Assembly: GCA_013151865.1 (NCBI GenBank)
Contig: JAADHN010000118.1
Span: forward strand, 1-64,000
From: Kiritimatiellota bacterium
Lineage (GTDB): Bacteria; Verrucomicrobiota; Lentisphaeria; Oligosphaerales; JAADHN01
Length of the DNA: 64,000 bases
Reading direction: 5' to 3'
Position 1 is the stretch's first letter. Every line of letters begins with the position of its first letter. Below the pieces are notes generated by a model, which made no database searches, was not told the origin of the DNA, and saw nothing but the letters and a program-made list of their open reading frames with translations. Below are positions 37,567-47,213 of the stretch, one piece after another. Made by a program: the position numbers and the translations under genes.

Positions 37567-38859
37567 ATGACGCGCGCCATGCCCGGAACCTTGATCGAAC
37601 GGTTGGCAGATCGGCTTGACGAGCTGGACTCCTCCAGTGTGCAGGCCTACATCCTGCGCTTGGTTAAGGAGAAAGGATTCCTGGAGACGGTCTTCAACTC
37701 AATCCGGGAAGGCGTCCTGGTGATCGACCAGACGCTTGTCATCCGCTACGCCAACGAGGCCTGCCGCCAACTTCTGGGGCTGCACGAGGAATTCGTCGGA
37801 CGCCGGATCGACCGATTCCTCCGCGAAGTGGACTGGCCGGGCCTGATGCAGGCCGATCCCGAACAGTGGCAGCGGATTTCCCTGCAGGAAATAGAGGTCT
37901 TTTATCCCGTACACCGCTACCTGAGCTTCTACTTGGTTCCGTTGCCGTCGTCTTCGGGGAACGAGATTCGGTTGGCGGCCCTGATCCTGCGGGACGTGAC
38001 TGCGGCACGCGAAGTCACGGAAAAAACGGTCGAGTCCCGGCGGATCGAGGCGATCACCGCGCTGGCGGCCGGCGTGGCACACGAGATCGGCAATCCGCTC
38101 AACAGTCTGACGATCCATTTGCAGCTTCTGCGACGCGCCATCAAACGCAGCAAGGATGCGGACTTGGCCGCCGAGGGGGAGGAGCTGTTGGACGTCGCCT
38201 TGCAGGAAGTCCGGCGTCTCGATTCCATCGTGCACAATTTCCTGCGTGCGGTGCGCCCTGCCGCGCCCAGCCTCGAACGTGTTTCCATCGAGCGTGTCCT
38301 GACCGAATCCCTCGAATTCATGCGGCATGAAATCGAGGACCGAAACGTCTTGGTCCAGGCCAGTTGGCCCGACAATCTGCCGCGCATCCTCGCCGATCCC
38401 GCCCAGCTGAAGCAAGCCTTTTACAATCTCATCAAAAATGCGATCCAGGCCATGTCGGAGGGCGGCGTCTTGCGGATCGTTTGTGAGGAACAACGCGATT
38501 TCCTGGCCGTACGTTTCGCCGACACCGGCAAGGGGATTTCCGCCAAAGACATGAGCCGGGTCATGGACCCGTATTTCAGTACGCGTGGAGACGGCACCGG
38601 CCTCGGGCTGCTGATCGTGGAGCGCATCGTTCGCAGCCACGGTGGCGAGTTGGCCATCGACAGTCGGCCGGGGGAGGGCGTGGTCGTGACGGTGCGACTG
38701 CCCCTTCGTCAACGACAACTCCGGCTGTTGGCGGCGCCGCCGGCTTCCGATGATAACCCCGCGGAGGGCGGGGACAGGGGCGAATCGCCGCCCGACACCG
38801 ACCCCGACACGGCGGGCGTGTCCGAGGCCCCCAAAACGAAACAGGACGTCAAGGCATGA
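37567..38859 (+). CDS. PAS-domain sensor histidine kinase (NtrB type)
   Basis: 430 residues; ATG 37567, with ATG 37579 as an alternative. A PAS domain (about residues 38-145: GFLETVFNSIREGVLVIDQ) is followed by HisKA with phospho-acceptor His172 in GVAHEIGNPLNSL and a HATPase domain with the N box (NLIKNAIQAMSEGG), G1 (FADTGKGIS) and G2 (GTGLGLLIVERIV). The HEIGNP form and the downstream NtrC-type regulator place it in the NtrB-like class. No membrane segment is present, so it senses a cytoplasmic signal. The C-terminal tail is acidic and disordered. Its stop overlaps the regulator's ATG by four bases, showing tight co-translation. Confidence 0.9.
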   Translation: MTRAMPGTLIERLADRLDELDSSSVQAYILRLVKEKGFLETVFNSIREGVLVIDQTLVIRYANEACRQLLGLHEEFVGRRIDRFLREVDWPGLMQADPEQWQRISLQEIEVFYPVHRYLSFYLVPLPSSSGNEIRLAALILRDVTAAREVTEKTVESRRIEAITALAAGVAHEIGNPLNSLTIHLQLLRRAIKRSKDADLAAEGEELLDVALQEVRRLDSIVHNFLRAVRPAAPSLERVSIERVLTESLEFMRHEIEDRNVLVQASWPDNLPRILADPAQLKQAFYNLIKNAIQAMSEGGVLRIVCEEQRDFLAVRFADTGKGISAKDMSRVMDPYFSTRGDGTGLGLLIVERIVRSHGGELAIDSRPGEGVVVTVRLPLRQRQLRLLAAPPASDDNPAEGGDRGESPPDTDPDTAGVSEAPKTKQDVKA

Positions 38860-40256
38860 AAAAGCCGTGCGTATTGATCATTGACGATGAGCGCCATACC
38901 CGGGAAGGTCTGCAGCGAGCCCTGAGTCCCAAGTACGAAATCCTGTTGGCAGGCCACGGCGAACGCGGGCTCGAACTCCTCCGGACGCACTCGGTGGACG
39001 TCGTCCTGACCGACCTGCGGATGCCCGGCATGGACGGCATGACCTTCATCCGGAGGGCCACTGCATTGCCCATGCCGCCGCTGATCGTCATGCTCACCGC
39101 CTACGGGACGCTGCAGACGGCGGTGGAGGCCATGAAAGTCGGCGCCTACGACTACCTGATGAAGCCCGTGGACTTGGACAACTTGGAAATGGTCATCGAG
39201 CGCGGCCTCGAGAGTCGGCGGCTCAGGAACGAGAATGAGACGCTGCGGAAAGAACTCGACCGGCGTTACGGCGTCCACAACATCGTCGGGAATTCTCCGG
39301 TCATGGCCGAGGTCCTCGAAACGGTCCAGCAAGTGGCCCGGGCGCGTACCACGGTGCTCCTGAGCGGTGAAAGCGGGGTGGGAAAAGAATTGATCGCACA
39401 GGCCATCCATCGAATCAGTCCGCGCAGTTCCAAGCCCTTCGTGGCCGTGCACTGTGCCTCCCTGAATCCGAACCTGCTCGAAAGCGAACTCTTCGGCCAT
39501 GAAAAAGGCGCATTCACCGGGGCGCACGAACGGCGGATCGGGCGCTTTGAGCGCGCAGACGGAGGGACGCTGTTTCTGGACGAAATCGGCGAAATCGACG
39601 CGTCCATCCAAGTCAAGCTGCTGCGTGTGCTCGAAACCCACACGTTCGAACGCGTCGGCGGCAATGTCTCCATCGAGGTCGACGTGCGCCTCGTCACCGC
39701 TACGAACCGTGACCTGAAAGAGCTTGTGGACGCGGGGCACTTCCGCGAAGACCTCTACTACCGATTGAATGTCGTCCACATTCGCGTACCCCCGCTCCGG
39801 GAACACAAAGAAGACATTCCGCTGCTCTTGGACCATTATCTGCGCGTCTTTGTCGAGGAAAACGGCAAGCCCTTGAACGGCTTTACGCGAGAGGCCCTCA
39901 AGGTGTTGACCGCCTACTCATGGCCGGGAAATGTGCGCGAACTCCGCAATACCGTGGAGCGTATGGTGGTCATGGCGCGCGGCACCAGCCTTACCCTCAA
40001 CGATGTTCCCGCCGAATTGCGGCAGGCGGTCGCGGATTCCATCGAGGCTGGGGAGGAGAACGCAAACGGGGAATCGTTCGATCCGGCCCCGGCCCCCACC
40101 CTGGACATCACCGAGAACGAACGTGCCCTGATCGTCAGGGCCCTGCGCGAGTGCAACGGCAACAAGTCGGAGGCGGCAAGAAAACTGGGGATCAGTCGTC
40201 GGACTCTGCACCGCCGGATTCATCAGTACGGATTGGAGTCGTTCCAGCCGGAATGA
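38856..40256 (+). CDS. NtrC-family sigma-54-dependent response regulator
   Basis: 466 residues. The receiver domain has the acidic pair Asp10/Asp11, phospho-acceptor Asp53 (LTDLRMPGMDG), and Lys103. The AAA+ domain has Walker A GESGVGKE (171-178), the sigma-54-contacting GAFTGA loop (218-223), and Walker B GGTLFLDEIG (236-245). The C-terminal Fis-type helix-turn-helix reads NGNKSEAARKLGISRRTLHR. All catalytic elements are intact, so it should activate sigma-54 promoters when phosphorylated by the adjacent kinase. I looked for -24/-12 sites in the intergenic regions of this window and found none convincing, so the regulon is probably elsewhere. Confidence 0.95.
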   Translation: MKKPCVLIIDDERHTREGLQRALSPKYEILLAGHGERGLELLRTHSVDVVLTDLRMPGMDGMTFIRRATALPMPPLIVMLTAYGTLQTAVEAMKVGAYDYLMKPVDLDNLEMVIERGLESRRLRNENETLRKELDRRYGVHNIVGNSPVMAEVLETVQQVARARTTVLLSGESGVGKELIAQAIHRISPRSSKPFVAVHCASLNPNLLESELFGHEKGAFTGAHERRIGRFERADGGTLFLDEIGEIDASIQVKLLRVLETHTFERVGGNVSIEVDVRLVTATNRDLKELVDAGHFREDLYYRLNVVHIRVPPLREHKEDIPLLLDHYLRVFVEENGKPLNGFTREALKVLTAYSWPGNVRELRNTVERMVVMARGTSLTLNDVPAELRQAVADSIEAGEENANGESFDPAPAPTLDITENERALIVRALRECNGNKSEAARKLGISRRTLHRRIHQYGLESFQPE

Positions 40257-40372
40257 GTTGCGCGGGACATGCAGGCTTCCCGTCCTCGCATGAAGGCATA
40301 ACAGGCCCCCCGCTGCATATCGCGAGAGTGCGTGGTCGCGCGCGCAGATTTTGCTCGAGCGAGATTCCGGGA

Positions 40373-40405
40373 GGCTTGCCCGGCGAGGCCCCCCGGCGGC
40401 AAGCC
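40373..40405. repeat. Inverted repeat (hairpin) upstream of GH31 gene
   Basis: GGCTTGCC (40373-40380) pairs perfectly with GGCAAGCC (40398-40405) across a GC-rich loop. No T-run follows on either side, so it is not a convincing terminator. It sits in the 300-base gap between the response regulator and the glycosidase, where no gene is seen. Confidence 0.35.
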
Positions 40406-40556
40406 GGCACGCAGGGGGGGCGGAAGATTTGTCCGAAAGAGCGGTGGCGAACCTGGGCAACAGGGGAGCGTGCCCCCCGCCGAACTCCCCCCAAGGCTCG
40501 CCCACTCTTGCCGGACGGACAGGGAATAGCTGCGACGACCAACACGAGGTGCCCAA

Positions 40557-42851
40557 ATGACACCCCCTGAAAAACAAACCGTTGTGGAAATCGACGCCGG
40601 CCCGGTGGTTACCCGCCTGGACGTCCCGGCGACCGGGATTGTCCGTGTCCGCCGTTTTCCCGCGGGCGGCACGGCCCCGGAATCGCCGTTGAATCGGTAC
40701 GGGCTCATCATGGAGTCGGACGCCCCCGCCGCGGTGGAAATGTCGCGGGACGACGCGGGCATCATGGCCCGAACCGGGGCCGGCAGCATCCGGGTCGCGG
40801 CGGATTCCGGCCGAATCGAAGTGTGCTCGGCTTCCGGGAAAGACGTTTTTCGGGAAACCGCGGCGCCGGCGATTTCCGACGCCGCCGAAGTGTCGCTGGC
40901 GGTGCCGGACGACCTGCAATTCTTCGGCTTGGGGGACCAGACCCGGGACCGTATCGAGCACCGCGGGACCCGCGGGGACCTTTGGGTGCGCAACGTAAAG
41001 AGTTACATCCCCATTCCCGTACTCTTCACTAATTCGGGCGTCGGTCTGCTCATCAACACCACCCGGCGTGTTCGTTACGACCTCGCCGCCTCCACGCCCG
41101 ATAGGATTTGCCTGACCGTTCCCAACGGCGAATGGGACGTGTACTTCTTCCTCGCCGACTCGCTTCCCGGTCAGATCGATTTGTACACGCAGTTGACAGG
41201 CCGTCCGTTCCTGCCTCCAAAATGGGCGTTCGGACTCTGGTTCATCAGCCGAACACAGGCAGACGCCCGGGAATTCGTGGACGACTGCCGCGCGTTCCGC
41301 CAATACGGCATTCCCTGCGACGCCATCAGCCTCGAACCCGGTTGGATGGCCGGGAACTACGATTTTTCCACCAAGAAAGACTGGCATCCCGAGCGCTTTC
41401 CGATACCGCCCTACGCCCCGAGCGGTCCCCACAACTTCCTGCCTGCCGTCCGTCGTATGGGATTCAAACCCGGCCTCTGGCTTTGCTGCGACTACGATCT
41501 GTCCTGGGAAGAAGAACGCCGCCTCCAGCGCAAGGCCGCATTGGAATCCGGAAACGCCGAAGCCGGGGATGTCGGAACGTTCGCCGCCGGGTACGAGCAG
41601 GATGAACACCTCGGCGGTATCCGCCGCATGGACACCCAGACCATCCCGGAAGAGCCCTGGTTTGAGCACCTGAAAAAGTTCGTGGACCAAGGTGTGTGCT
41701 ATTTCAAGCAGGACGGCGCCAACCAGGTGCTGAGCCACCCCGACCGGCTCTACGCAAACGGGATGCGTGATGATGAAATGCACAACTTGTACCCGCTGCT
41801 CTACTCCCGGCAGATGAGCGAAGGTTTTGCGGAACATACCGGCAGGCGTCCGTTCGGGTTTACGGTGTCGGGCTGGGCCGGGCTCCAGCACTACACCGGC
41901 ACCTGGACCGGCGACACCGGCGGGGAGGAAGGCCCCCTGGGGGCCTGCCTGAATTGCAGTCTTTCCGGTCATAACATGACCACCGTGGACATGGAGGTGA
42001 CCACGCCCCGGGGCATCCACTTCGGTTTCTTCCTGCCCTGGGCGCAATTGGACAGCTGGAACTACTGGCGGCACCCCTGGTACCAGGGCGAACGCATCGA
42101 ACGGATATTTCGGGAGTACGCCCGATTGCGCTATCGGCTGCTGCCGTATCTCTATTCCTGCGCCTGGGAAGCCGCGACCACCGGTATGCCGCTGCTCCGC
42201 CCCATGCCGCTGGCCTTTCCCGACGATCCGGCAAGCACGGAACAGATGCGCCAATACATGCTCGGTCCCGCGCTGCTCGTGGGCGCTTTCACCGAAAAAC
42301 TTCACTTGCCCGCCGGCGCCTGGACCGACTTCTGGAGCGGGCAGCCTGCTCTGGGACCTGTGGACATGGTAACCGACGTACCCGAAAACCGCGGCGGCCC
42401 GGTGTTCGTTCCCGCCGGCGCCATTCTGCCCATGGGGCCGGTCATGGATTACGTGGGCCAACGGCCTGACGATGAACTCGAACTCCGGATCTATCCCGGC
42501 GCCGACAATGCCTTCACTTTGTACGAGGATGACGGCGAAACCTTTGCCCACCGGAACGGGGAATACCGGACCACGGAAATCGGACTCGAATCCGATCCGA
42601 ACGGCGGTGTACTTCGCATCGGCCCGGCCCGGGGCGCGTATCCCGGGGCGTGCGAACTCCGCAAACTGGAAATCGTGTTCTGCGGAGTCCGCGGCGCGGT
42701 CTCCGCCACGGTGAATGGCGAGAGAGTTGCGGTCGAGCCCGCTGAAAGTGAACGCGGTCCCGAATGGCGGATCACCCTGGGGCGCGTGCCGGTCTCAGCG
42801 CCCATCATGCTTGAATTCCGCGCCTCCGATACTCGGTGCGATCGCCGCTGA
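40557..42851 (+). CDS. GH31 alpha-glycosidase
   Basis: 764 residues; the ATG at 40557 follows GAGGTG. The GH31 layout is clear: an N-terminal beta-sandwich (LQFFGLGDQTRDRIEHRG), an (alpha/beta)8 barrel starting at PPKWAFGLWFISR, the nucleophile Asp386 in YFKQDGANQV, and the acid/base Asp453 in TGTWTGDTGG. C-terminal beta domains follow (PVFVPAGAILPMGPVM). GH31 enzymes remove alpha-linked glucose, xylose or galactose residues by a retaining mechanism; which sugar cannot be read from the sequence. No signal peptide is seen, so it probably works on imported oligosaccharides. It lies 300 bases after the two-component pair on the same strand. Confidence 0.9.
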   Translation: MTPPEKQTVVEIDAGPVVTRLDVPATGIVRVRRFPAGGTAPESPLNRYGLIMESDAPAAVEMSRDDAGIMARTGAGSIRVAADSGRIEVCSASGKDVFRETAAPAISDAAEVSLAVPDDLQFFGLGDQTRDRIEHRGTRGDLWVRNVKSYIPIPVLFTNSGVGLLINTTRRVRYDLAASTPDRICLTVPNGEWDVYFFLADSLPGQIDLYTQLTGRPFLPPKWAFGLWFISRTQADAREFVDDCRAFRQYGIPCDAISLEPGWMAGNYDFSTKKDWHPERFPIPPYAPSGPHNFLPAVRRMGFKPGLWLCCDYDLSWEEERRLQRKAALESGNAEAGDVGTFAAGYEQDEHLGGIRRMDTQTIPEEPWFEHLKKFVDQGVCYFKQDGANQVLSHPDRLYANGMRDDEMHNLYPLLYSRQMSEGFAEHTGRRPFGFTVSGWAGLQHYTGTWTGDTGGEEGPLGACLNCSLSGHNMTTVDMEVTTPRGIHFGFFLPWAQLDSWNYWRHPWYQGERIERIFREYARLRYRLLPYLYSCAWEAATTGMPLLRPMPLAFPDDPASTEQMRQYMLGPALLVGAFTEKLHLPAGAWTDFWSGQPALGPVDMVTDVPENRGGPVFVPAGAILPMGPVMDYVGQRPDDELELRIYPGADNAFTLYEDDGETFAHRNGEYRTTEIGLESDPNGGVLRIGPARGAYPGACELRKLEIVFCGVRGAVSATVNGERVAVEPAESERGPEWRITLGRVPVSAPIMLEFRASDTRCDRR

Positions 42852-43163
42852 ATTCCCGAACATTACCGGAGGTGCGAGGCCCGTAGAAGACAGTCCCGGC
42901 TCGGGGCCGCCCGCGTACCCCGAGCCCGCACCGTCCGCCCCCTCCATGTCTCTGGGCTCGAGAAGTCGCCGGATCTTCGGGGCTTGGCAAAGTCAACTCC
43001 CTGCCCCGACAGTATTCCCACGCTCTCGGGTTGGGCCTGACAGGCAACGGCGCCGCTTCCAGAGGAATAGGACGGAGCAGGCCTGGGCGCAAGCCGTTCG
43101 AATCAGGTTCGCCGGGGACTGCGGCGGCAGCGTTTGGGATTCACGGACAATCGGGAGAACATC
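42852..43163 (+). other. Intergenic region with terminator-like hairpin
   Basis: 312 bases between the GH31 and MttB-like genes, with no gene seen. A perfect 9-bp hairpin (GGCTCGGGG 42899-42907, CCCCGAGCC 42919-42927) lies 48 bases after the GH31 stop. It lacks a T-run, so termination here is uncertain. Confidence 0.4.
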
Positions 43164-44573
43164 ATGCCGAGATTCGAGCTGCTGAACAACAAGGACCTGT
43201 CGGCGCTTGCGGATGCGGCGCTGGACGTGCTGGAACAGGTCGGGGTCCTGTGCCAAAACGCGGAGATGCTCGAGGCGCTTGCCGAATGGGGCGCGACCGT
43301 GGATCGCGACAACGAGGTGGCAAAGTTCCCCAAATCGCTGACCGCCGGATTCGTCGCCGAGCTGAAGGCCGAGATGGGGGATGAACCGGACGACGTTCCG
43401 CGGTCGTTTCCGCGGGTCGGGTTGCCGGGGGTCGGTTGTCAGGTTGCCCAATTCGTCTATGACCACAAAACCAAGGAGAAGCGTCCGGGCAACCGTGCCG
43501 AACTGATCGAGCTGACCAAGTTCGGGGATGCGTTGACCGGAGGCGCCTCCGGTCACTGCCTGCTGCTGCGAGAGGTGCCGCCGATGCTCGAGCCCCTCGA
43601 AGCCGGGATGGTCCTTGCGGAGTACGCACACAAGCCCGGCAAGCCTTTCGCTTGGCATGTCAAGCAGGTGGACTACCTCAACGAGATGGGGGAGATCCTG
43701 GGCATTCGCGACTGGTTCAACTGGGGCGCGTCGTGTTTCGCCCACCCGCTGCGACTGGACAGAGACGTGGCCGACAAGTTCCTGCGCCGCGTGCGGGAGG
43801 GCGCTGCGGCCGGCTTCACGCAGATGCCGGTGGCGGGGGTGAGCACGCCCATCACCTCGGCCGGATTCATCGCCGTATCCGCTGCGGAGTTGATTGCCAC
43901 CTGGATTTGCGGCCGAGCGATCAACCCGCGAGCGCCCCTCTACGGCAGTATGTGGGGCGGATCCATGGACATGGCAACCGGTACCGCTACCTATTTCGCC
44001 TTCGACGGTATGCGCAATGCCTTGGCCCTGGCCGAGTTCATGCGCAAATGGACGGGCGTCCGCGTCCGCGCTGGCGGGGCAGACTACTGCAGCGCCAAAG
44101 TCCCCGGCTATTTCGCGGCTTGGGAAAAAGCATACAAAGCGATGACCCTCGCGGCGTTCACGGGCGTCAGCCCCGGTGTGGGCGAAGGCATGCTCGAAGA
44201 CGGCAAAACTCTCAGCCCGGTGCAGGTCCTGCTCGAACGCGACCTCGGCCTCGGCGTGCAACTCTACTCGAAACAAATCGAGGTCTCGCCGGAGACCATC
44301 GCTCTCGACACCATCGTGGCTGTGGGCTTCGGCATGGGGACCAACTATATGAACCAAGACCACACACTCGAGCATTTCCGTGACGACACCTGGCTGCCGG
44401 CCACCATCGACCGCTCGGGCTACGCGGGGCCCGAGTGGGAGCAAGGCGTGCTCGACCGGCTCCAGGACAAGGTCGACGAACTGATCGCCGGTTATCGGAA
44501 ACCCGAAGGCCGCGACGAACAGCTCGCCGGAATGCGCGAAGTACTCGAACGCGCCCGGCGCGAACTCGTGTGA
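43164..44573 (+). CDS. Trimethylamine methyltransferase (MttB) superfamily protein, non-pyrrolysine
   Basis: 469 residues from the ATG at 43164, behind a CGGGAGA ribosome binding site. It resembles the MttB/MtgB family of corrinoid-dependent methyltransferases: N-terminal helical region (LDVLEQVGVLCQNAEMLEAL), then the barrel with KPFAWHVKQ, VAGVSTPITSAGFIAVSAAE, and PLYGSMWGGSMDMATG. The gene is read through without an in-frame TAG, so it belongs to the pyrrolysine-free branch, whose known members use glycine betaine, proline betaine or carnitine. These enzymes pass a methyl group to a small corrinoid protein, and none is encoded nearby. The URO-D-like gene starts 69 bases downstream. Confidence 0.8.
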   Translation: MPRFELLNNKDLSALADAALDVLEQVGVLCQNAEMLEALAEWGATVDRDNEVAKFPKSLTAGFVAELKAEMGDEPDDVPRSFPRVGLPGVGCQVAQFVYDHKTKEKRPGNRAELIELTKFGDALTGGASGHCLLLREVPPMLEPLEAGMVLAEYAHKPGKPFAWHVKQVDYLNEMGEILGIRDWFNWGASCFAHPLRLDRDVADKFLRRVREGAAAGFTQMPVAGVSTPITSAGFIAVSAAELIATWICGRAINPRAPLYGSMWGGSMDMATGTATYFAFDGMRNALALAEFMRKWTGVRVRAGGADYCSAKVPGYFAAWEKAYKAMTLAAFTGVSPGVGEGMLEDGKTLSPVQVLLERDLGLGVQLYSKQIEVSPETIALDTIVAVGFGMGTNYMNQDHTLEHFRDDTWLPATIDRSGYAGPEWEQGVLDRLQDKVDELIAGYRKPEGRDEQLAGMREVLERARRELV

Positions 44574-44642
44574 CCGCGGACTCCGCCCAGATCCATCCGG
44601 AATAGGCTGACTCGGCGTCCGGGAAAAACCGGGAGCACCAAC

Positions 44643-45677
44643 ATGGCGTACGACGGCGTGATCGATGATGTAAAAAAAGCAATCGCTCTCGAAGAGCCCG
44701 GCTGTGTGCCCGTGTTCGCGCTGAGCGAGGAGTTCGACGTGAAGTGGTACGGCAAGTGGGACTACGAGGCCGTCTGCCGGGACGGAGACAAGATCGCCGA
44801 AGTCTGGATCGCAGCGGTCGAGGAGTTCGACTACGACTGGGCCTGGGTGCAGGTGGATGATTGCTTCGAGTTCGAACCGCTCGGCGTGGGCTGTCCAGGC
44901 GAGGGAAACATCCTGCGGGCCACCAGCGACCATCTGCCGTGCACACGGGAAAGCCTCGAGTCCTGGCCCGTGTACGATCCCCTGATCGCCGGGCGTATCC
45001 CAGAAAAGTTGAAGGCAATCCGCAAGATCAGGGACCGCTTCGGCGATACTGTGCTGATCCAGGGTGCCGCTGCCGCACCTTACAGTTGCGTGGGGCTCGC
45101 CTGCGGACTTGCCGAGGCCATGATCCTCGGGGTCGTCGACCGAGCGTTGCTCGATGACATGTGCGCGTTCTTCGTCGAGCAGCAATATCGCTTCATCAAA
45201 GCACAGGTCGAAGCCGGCGCGCACGCCGTATGGCTCGGCGACTGTAACGCTTACAGCAGCATGATTTCTGTCGATCAATACCGCGATCTGGCCCTGCCTT
45301 CCTGCAAAGAGTTGGTGGAACGATGCAAAAACGATTTCGACGTGATCGTTCACCTGCATAACAGCGAAACTCAGGTGCCCTACCTGCTGGCTGAAACCGA
45401 AACCGGGGCGGACATCATCAGTGTCGGACCCGACGCGGACATCGCAGCGGTCAAGGAAGCGCTGTTCGGGAAGTGTTGTTTCAGCGGGAACCTGGATCCC
45501 ATCGAAGTGCTTATGCGCGGTACGCCCGAAGACGTTGCGACCGAGACAGAGCGCATCCTGAACACTTGCAAGCCCGGCGGCGGATACCTCTTCAACACCG
45601 GCGAAATGAATCCCCGCGATACACCGGTCGAGAACATGCATGCCATGCTCCGGGCCGCCAAACGCTTGGCGATGTAA
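44643..45677 (+). CDS. URO-D-fold methyltransferase-like protein
   Basis: 344 residues; the ATG at 44643 has a GGGAG ribosome binding site. URO-D superfamily TIM barrel of MtaA/MtbA type, with VLIQGAAAAPYSCVGLACG, GDCNAYSSMISVDQYRDLALP, DVIVHLHNSETQVPYL, and SGNLDPIEVLMRGTP. Zinc-dependent family members use H-x-C plus a later Cys in GCE-like context. Here the first site reads His237-Leu-His239 and the second FNTGEMNP (Glu321 where Cys is expected), so the canonical zinc site is altered. Its position directly after the MttB-like gene suggests that it acts on the methyl group from that enzyme. The corrinoid carrier and the acceptor are unknown. Confidence 0.8.
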   Translation: MAYDGVIDDVKKAIALEEPGCVPVFALSEEFDVKWYGKWDYEAVCRDGDKIAEVWIAAVEEFDYDWAWVQVDDCFEFEPLGVGCPGEGNILRATSDHLPCTRESLESWPVYDPLIAGRIPEKLKAIRKIRDRFGDTVLIQGAAAAPYSCVGLACGLAEAMILGVVDRALLDDMCAFFVEQQYRFIKAQVEAGAHAVWLGDCNAYSSMISVDQYRDLALPSCKELVERCKNDFDVIVHLHNSETQVPYLLAETETGADIISVGPDADIAAVKEALFGKCCFSGNLDPIEVLMRGTPEDVATETERILNTCKPGGGYLFNTGEMNPRDTPVENMHAMLRAAKRLAM

Positions 45678-45859
45678 TCTGTTGGCGCCGTGAAAAGCGT
45701 GAAGGATGGCACGAAGAGTCTCTTCCCCCTCCATGCTCTTCATGTCCTGCATGGTGAAACGGACCTGCCACGCTCTGTTCCTCTTGGGGCTCTGTGGTAA
45801 CAAAACGTCTTCCGGGCTCAATGTGCGGACAGCAGCATTCCCCGTGAAAAGGCAAAACC

Positions 45860-46942
45860 ATGAGCAACCGGAAAGTGAAGGTTGGCATCGTCGGTTTGGG
45901 GCACAACGGCGTAGCCCATTTGCGTTCCCACCTGCGAAGCAACAAATCGACGGTTGTGGCCGTTTGCGACCGCGACCCTGACCGGTTGCATAGCGCCAGC
46001 GAAGAATTCGGTATCGACCGGGCCTACTCTGATGACGGGATATTCACTGACCCTGAGGTCGAGGCCATCAGCATCAATACCGGGGACAACGACCACCTGA
46101 CGCCCTTCCTCAAGGCGGTTGGCGCGGGCAAGCACGTGCTGGTGGAGAAGCCCCTGGCCAATTCCGAGGCTGATATCCACGCCATGATCGCCGCCGCGGA
46201 ACGGGCCTCGCCGAGTCTGAAGATCCAGGTGGGGTACATCCTGCGCTTCAATCCGGTTTTCGAGGCCGTGCACGCATTGGCCCGTGCCGGCCGGCTGGGC
46301 GACATCTACTACATGGAAGGCGACTACATCCACAACCTGCTCTACCAGGCGGAGAAGACCGATCCCGTAACCGGGGGAAACTGGTACCTCGACCATGAAA
46401 TCCCGCTGGTCGGCGGCGGCAGCCATCCGCTGGACCTCCTGCGCTGGATCTCGGGCAACCAAATCACGCGCACGTGGGGGTTCAGCAACCATGTCGCTTT
46501 TCCGGCCATGAAAAACGACGACTGCCAGGTCTGTCTGTTCCAATTCGAAGGCGGCGCGATTGCCAAGGTGGCCGCGCTCTACGCTCCACGTTGTCCGATG
46601 GCCCCGTTCTACAACTTGCGTCTCTACGGCACCAACGGGACCGTGGAACGCGATACCGCTGCCATTTCTTCAACCCCGGAGGACGTGCACCCCGAGTTCA
46701 AACCGGTCGAGGCCGAGCGCACCAAGGGCCACCCTTACCTGCCGGAGATCGAGGACTGGCTGGACGCGATCATCGACGACAGGCAACCCCGGACGCCCCT
46801 GTGGGACGGGGCCAACAGCACCATGGCAACCCTGTGCGCCGCACGTGCTATCCGCGTGGGGCACGCAGTGGACGTCCCCATCTTTCGAGCACCCGGCAGC
46901 CCACGCATCGAAAGCAGTTTGCCACCACAGCGACTCCAATGA
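45860..46942 (+). CDS. Gfo/Idh/MocA family oxidoreductase (cytoplasmic)
   Basis: 360 residues starting at ATG 45860, with AAAAGG upstream. Rossmann fold KVGIVGLGHNGVAHLRSH, NAD-binding strand VVAVCDRDPDRL, EKPLANSEADIH (the EKP catalytic motif), and the C-terminal sheet domain with GGNWYLDHEIPLVGGGSHPLDLLRW holding the usual Asp/His pair. No signal peptide, unlike the first oxidoreductase in this window. It probably oxidises or reduces a sugar or cyclitol. It follows the MttB/URO-D pair on the same strand after 182 bases, and co-regulation is plausible but not shown. Confidence 0.85.
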   Translation: MSNRKVKVGIVGLGHNGVAHLRSHLRSNKSTVVAVCDRDPDRLHSASEEFGIDRAYSDDGIFTDPEVEAISINTGDNDHLTPFLKAVGAGKHVLVEKPLANSEADIHAMIAAAERASPSLKIQVGYILRFNPVFEAVHALARAGRLGDIYYMEGDYIHNLLYQAEKTDPVTGGNWYLDHEIPLVGGGSHPLDLLRWISGNQITRTWGFSNHVAFPAMKNDDCQVCLFQFEGGAIAKVAALYAPRCPMAPFYNLRLYGTNGTVERDTAAISSTPEDVHPEFKPVEAERTKGHPYLPEIEDWLDAIIDDRQPRTPLWDGANSTMATLCAARAIRVGHAVDVPIFRAPGSPRIESSLPPQRLQ

Positions 46943-46943
46943 G

Positions 46944-46990
46944 GTTGTGGCTCGGGACGGCCCGGACCGAGCAGAGTTGTGGCTCGGGAC
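46944..46990. repeat. Short direct repeat, 15 bp twice
   Basis: GTTGTGGCTCGGGAC occurs at 46944-46958 and again at 46976-46990, just after the oxidoreductase stop. The 17-base gap is GC-rich. The rest of the 271-base convergent gap, to 47213, is A-rich compared with its surroundings and holds no gene. Confidence 0.5.
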
Positions 46991-47213
46991 AATTCATCCC
47001 AATTCGTGGAAACTACGAAAAACGCGAAACACACGAAAAGGGTTGGTTGACAAACCGATCAAACTCGATCTTGGGATGATACCCGAAGTTGACCCGGAAG
47101 CCCTTGCCTTTCTCCCTGTGCAGTCCGTCTAAAAAAAGTTCCGGGGGACGTACAGAGCCTGCCGATTCGACCGCGCTCCTGATCATTTCGAAACGATGCG
47201 TAATCGTGGGACG

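Noticed and set aside
45690-45730. Sigma-54 promoter (TGGCACG) upstream of the second oxidoreductase
   Set aside because: The -12 half (TTGC) is missing at the required spacing.
42993-45821. Minus-strand open frame of 942 codons across the MttB/URO-D genes
   Set aside because: Both plus-strand genes have family motifs; the antisense frame has none.
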